NCBI GenBank assembly: GCA_021397835.1
Contig: JAJFZO010000609.1
Coordinates: 4,590,001 to 4,654,000 of the forward strand
Length of the DNA: 64,000 nt
Reading direction: 5' to 3'
Origin: Moringa oleifera
Lineage: Eukaryota > Streptophyta > Magnoliopsida > Brassicales > Moringaceae
Shown here: positions 61,902-64,000 of the stretch, piece by piece
How the letters are laid out: every line of letters starts with the position of its first letter
Numbering within the stretch: position 1 is the first letter of the stretch
Translations under genes and position numbers: made by a program
Notes under the pieces: model-generated
What the model saw: only the letters and a program-made list of their open reading frames with translations
What the model was told of the DNA's origin: nothing
Database searches by the model: none

Positions 61902-63797
61902 TCACTCTGTTGTGGCCTTCAATTGAAGTTCAACAGCTACACTCTTCATGTACTTCTTTGCAAAGTTGACTGAACCAAACTTAATCTGCAGCATACAGCA
62001 GGTCAAGTCTTACACCAAGTTAAAACAAACATGCTCTAGGAGTGTTGAAGGCTACCAGGAAAAATAAAAGAAAAATAAAACAATGAGTAACCTGAAGAAT
62101 TTGTATCTTGGCACTACAGAGCAACTAAAGCTAACCAGTAAATGGTAAGTTGACAAATTGACTTATGACTTTTTTTCTATGCACATCTAGAGAGATCCAT
62201 CACTTCCTAGATAAACCAGGTATTGTTGAATCACTTCAGATAACATCCAAGACTTGATTAAACTAAGGCAATTGTAGTTTGTTTATGAATTAACATGTCT
62301 TTCTTTTTGCCCTCTATCACTGTCTGAAACTTTCTAGCTTATTCTGATACCTTTTCATATAAGAACCTAGTGGAAGCATGCATAGCAAAGAAAAAAAATA
62401 TAATGTGCAGTTTCAATTTTTGAATTTCAACCTTAAGTGGATAATAAGCTACATGAAGCATCCTCTGTACAGCCAAGTCAGTGTTTCTTCATGGGAGAAA
62501 TGACTCGAATAAACACAAATATGATGTAGAGTTATTTCATGTTCTGAAAGTGTAGCAATACTTCCTATGCTCATGCTTTAACATTTCATTCCAAGAAATT
62601 AGAAAGCATCATCTCACCTTGCTAATCATCCCATTGTCAAGCATCCAATCTGTGGGGATTTGAAATTCCTTGCAGTTGTGCATCAAGGAGTCTCTGAGAG
62701 GGTTGTAGACAGTACATTCCATCCTATCAATGCGAATAAAACTTTTATGCACCTACAACTTGGGAAGGTTGGTTTTCAGAGATTATAAAGGGGAAAAAAG
62801 GAAAAAAGCAATGTTACAATAGTATTAGGTTCTTACTTCTCAGGTGAAGCAACCATTTTTTTAAGTGCAATATCACAAGGCATTCTTGGGTCATCCTTGC
62901 AGCAAGAAACTTCATATTCCAATTTCTTTAAATCTCTGTATTTGAATGCTGCTTCTCTCAAAGTGTCTGCCTTCTTCTCTGGCCAATCAAAGAGCTTTAG
63001 CACTGCCCTTTCATCCACCCTCACACGGATTCAACCAAAATGAGGACCACAGGAAAGCTGCAGTGATTTTCACAAAATAGTACAATCATCTCTAGAAACC
63101 TCAAGCAAGCATGAAGCTCAAATTTTTATACGTCATTAGACCATGTTGACATATTTGGCATGCCAAATTATAAACAAATGTACTACAGCAATCAGTTTAA
63201 TTTTCTTCAAGACATCTGCAAACAAATGTACAACTTACCAGAAAGCGAAGTTCACTATCAAGCCACTTCACAAATTGCACAACATCTTCAATGTTTTGAC
63301 AATCTGAATTATTGACCTCTCTTATTAGTGAGTTCACAAATTCCCCTTGAGTTTCAACATCAGCCTTTATCTACACAAAAAGATACAGATTAAAAACAGT
63401 GAGGATCTGAAGTTACTGTGAATTTTGAATGGGTAAAATCTAAATAAAGAGCAATTCAAATACAAACTTTTTCCATGCTTAATTTGGTAAGGAAGGAGAG
63501 AAGCAGCCTCTTTAGTCCTAGCATGCTATAAATATTAAAAAGTCTTCTTGGCCTATCTTCTCTTGGTAAAGAGACAAAGCCTGGATGTCATACACAACCT
63601 GAGAAATGCAATCACATATCTAAAACAAATTGTGCTCCATATAAGTGAGCTTCATATTGTCAAAGGAAGGGGAAACGGGCAAACACTTACTGCAAGCAAA
63701 TGTGATGATCGATTCTCTATTTCACCAATCATGCTGCTACAAACATTTGCAAACGTCTGGAGCATCACAGATTCCTCAACTTGAAGAGTCCTTTCTG
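61902..63797 (-). CDS. CHUP1-like C-terminal exons (partial gene, one frame problem)
   Basis: CHUP1 is an actin-binding protein of the chloroplast outer envelope; plants have several paralogues sharing this C-terminal region. Exons in coding order: about 63797-63691 (SMIGEIENRSSHLLA), 63370-63239 (IKADVETQGEFVNSLIREVN, then VQFVKWLDSELRFL), 63019-62837 (VDERAVLKLFDWPEKKADTL, then DDPRMPCDIALKKMV), 62723-62618 (FQIPTDWMLDNGMISK) and 61985-61902 (IKFGSVNFAKKYMKSVAVEL, then a TGA stop). Introns are GT-AG and phases agree, except before exon 3. There the acceptor gtgag is followed by one extra G, which shifts the frame, and an in-frame TGA blocks an earlier acceptor. The N-terminal part is not in the window. 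Either a partial copy or the end of a gene lying to the right. Confidence 0.7.
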
Positions 63798-63829
63798 GAA
63801 TCCCTCTTCATGAGTGAGGAACAATATCC

Positions 63830-64000
63830 TTAAAACCTTCCCTACTCCATTCTATAACCAGTAATCAAAATTTTCTAATCAAACACAATTAAATTCAATT
63901 ACTTAGGCAACCAAATTTTGAGATAACAACATTCATATCCTCTCTATATAGCACGTTATCCCTAAAACCTTCCCTGCTTCATTCTCTAACCAGTAATCAA
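63830..64000. repeat. Direct repeat at the window edge (two copies, about 133 bp apart)
   Basis: taaaaccttccctactccat at about 63830 and taaaaccttccctgcttcat at about 63963 each continue tctaaccagtaatcaa with one mismatch. This suggests another tandem array that continues beyond the window. Confidence 0.75.

Overview
The window reads as nuclear DNA of a flowering plant, most likely a eudicot. It is AT-rich, its genes have many GT-AG introns, and it holds Ty1/copia, Ty3/gypsy, hAT, Mutator-like and PIF/Harbinger remnants together with degenerate plant-type telomere motifs (CCCTAAA). The species cannot be named from sequence alone. Most long open frames are chance frames in low-complexity DNA and are not listed.

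Layout. 1-4250: decayed Ty3/gypsy polyprotein and debris. 4258-4719: hAT-type MITE with 8-bp target duplication. 5038-6040: 1-kb element with 155-bp inverted termini and a 9-bp target duplication (Mutator-like). 7082-19542: the one intact gene, a 13-exon, 362-residue, seven-span membrane protein of the TOM1/TOM3 (THH1) family. 21077-27664: a decayed minus-strand copia element with a second, plus-strand copia inserted in it. 28500-34100: more transposon remnants, including a Harbinger NAM-like ORF, a large palindrome family and a gypsy reverse transcriptase. 34602-37595: a decayed GH18 chitinase-like receptor kinase (CHRK1 type), with a minus-strand kinase scrap beyond it. 40080-48068: about 7.3 kb of degenerate CCCTAAA-like repeat, interrupted by a second hAT MITE. 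48069-48860: A-rich low complexity.

48.9-63.8 kb is the most unusual part. It is a mosaic of short gene fragments, all on the minus strand: AIR9-like A9-domain exons, a YCF20-like C-terminal exon, an AAA-ATPase Walker B exon, CHUP1-like C-terminal exons, and several exon-like pieces I cannot name. Much of it is amplified into three separate tandem arrays with units of about 0.7, 0.55 and 1.1 kb. One 1.1-kb unit carries pieces of two unrelated genes. This suggests capture of gene fragments by a mobile element (a Helitron would fit), or subtelomere-like duplication, followed by local amplification. Only the TOM1-like gene looks functional. The CHUP1-like piece is partial and has a one-base problem at one splice acceptor.
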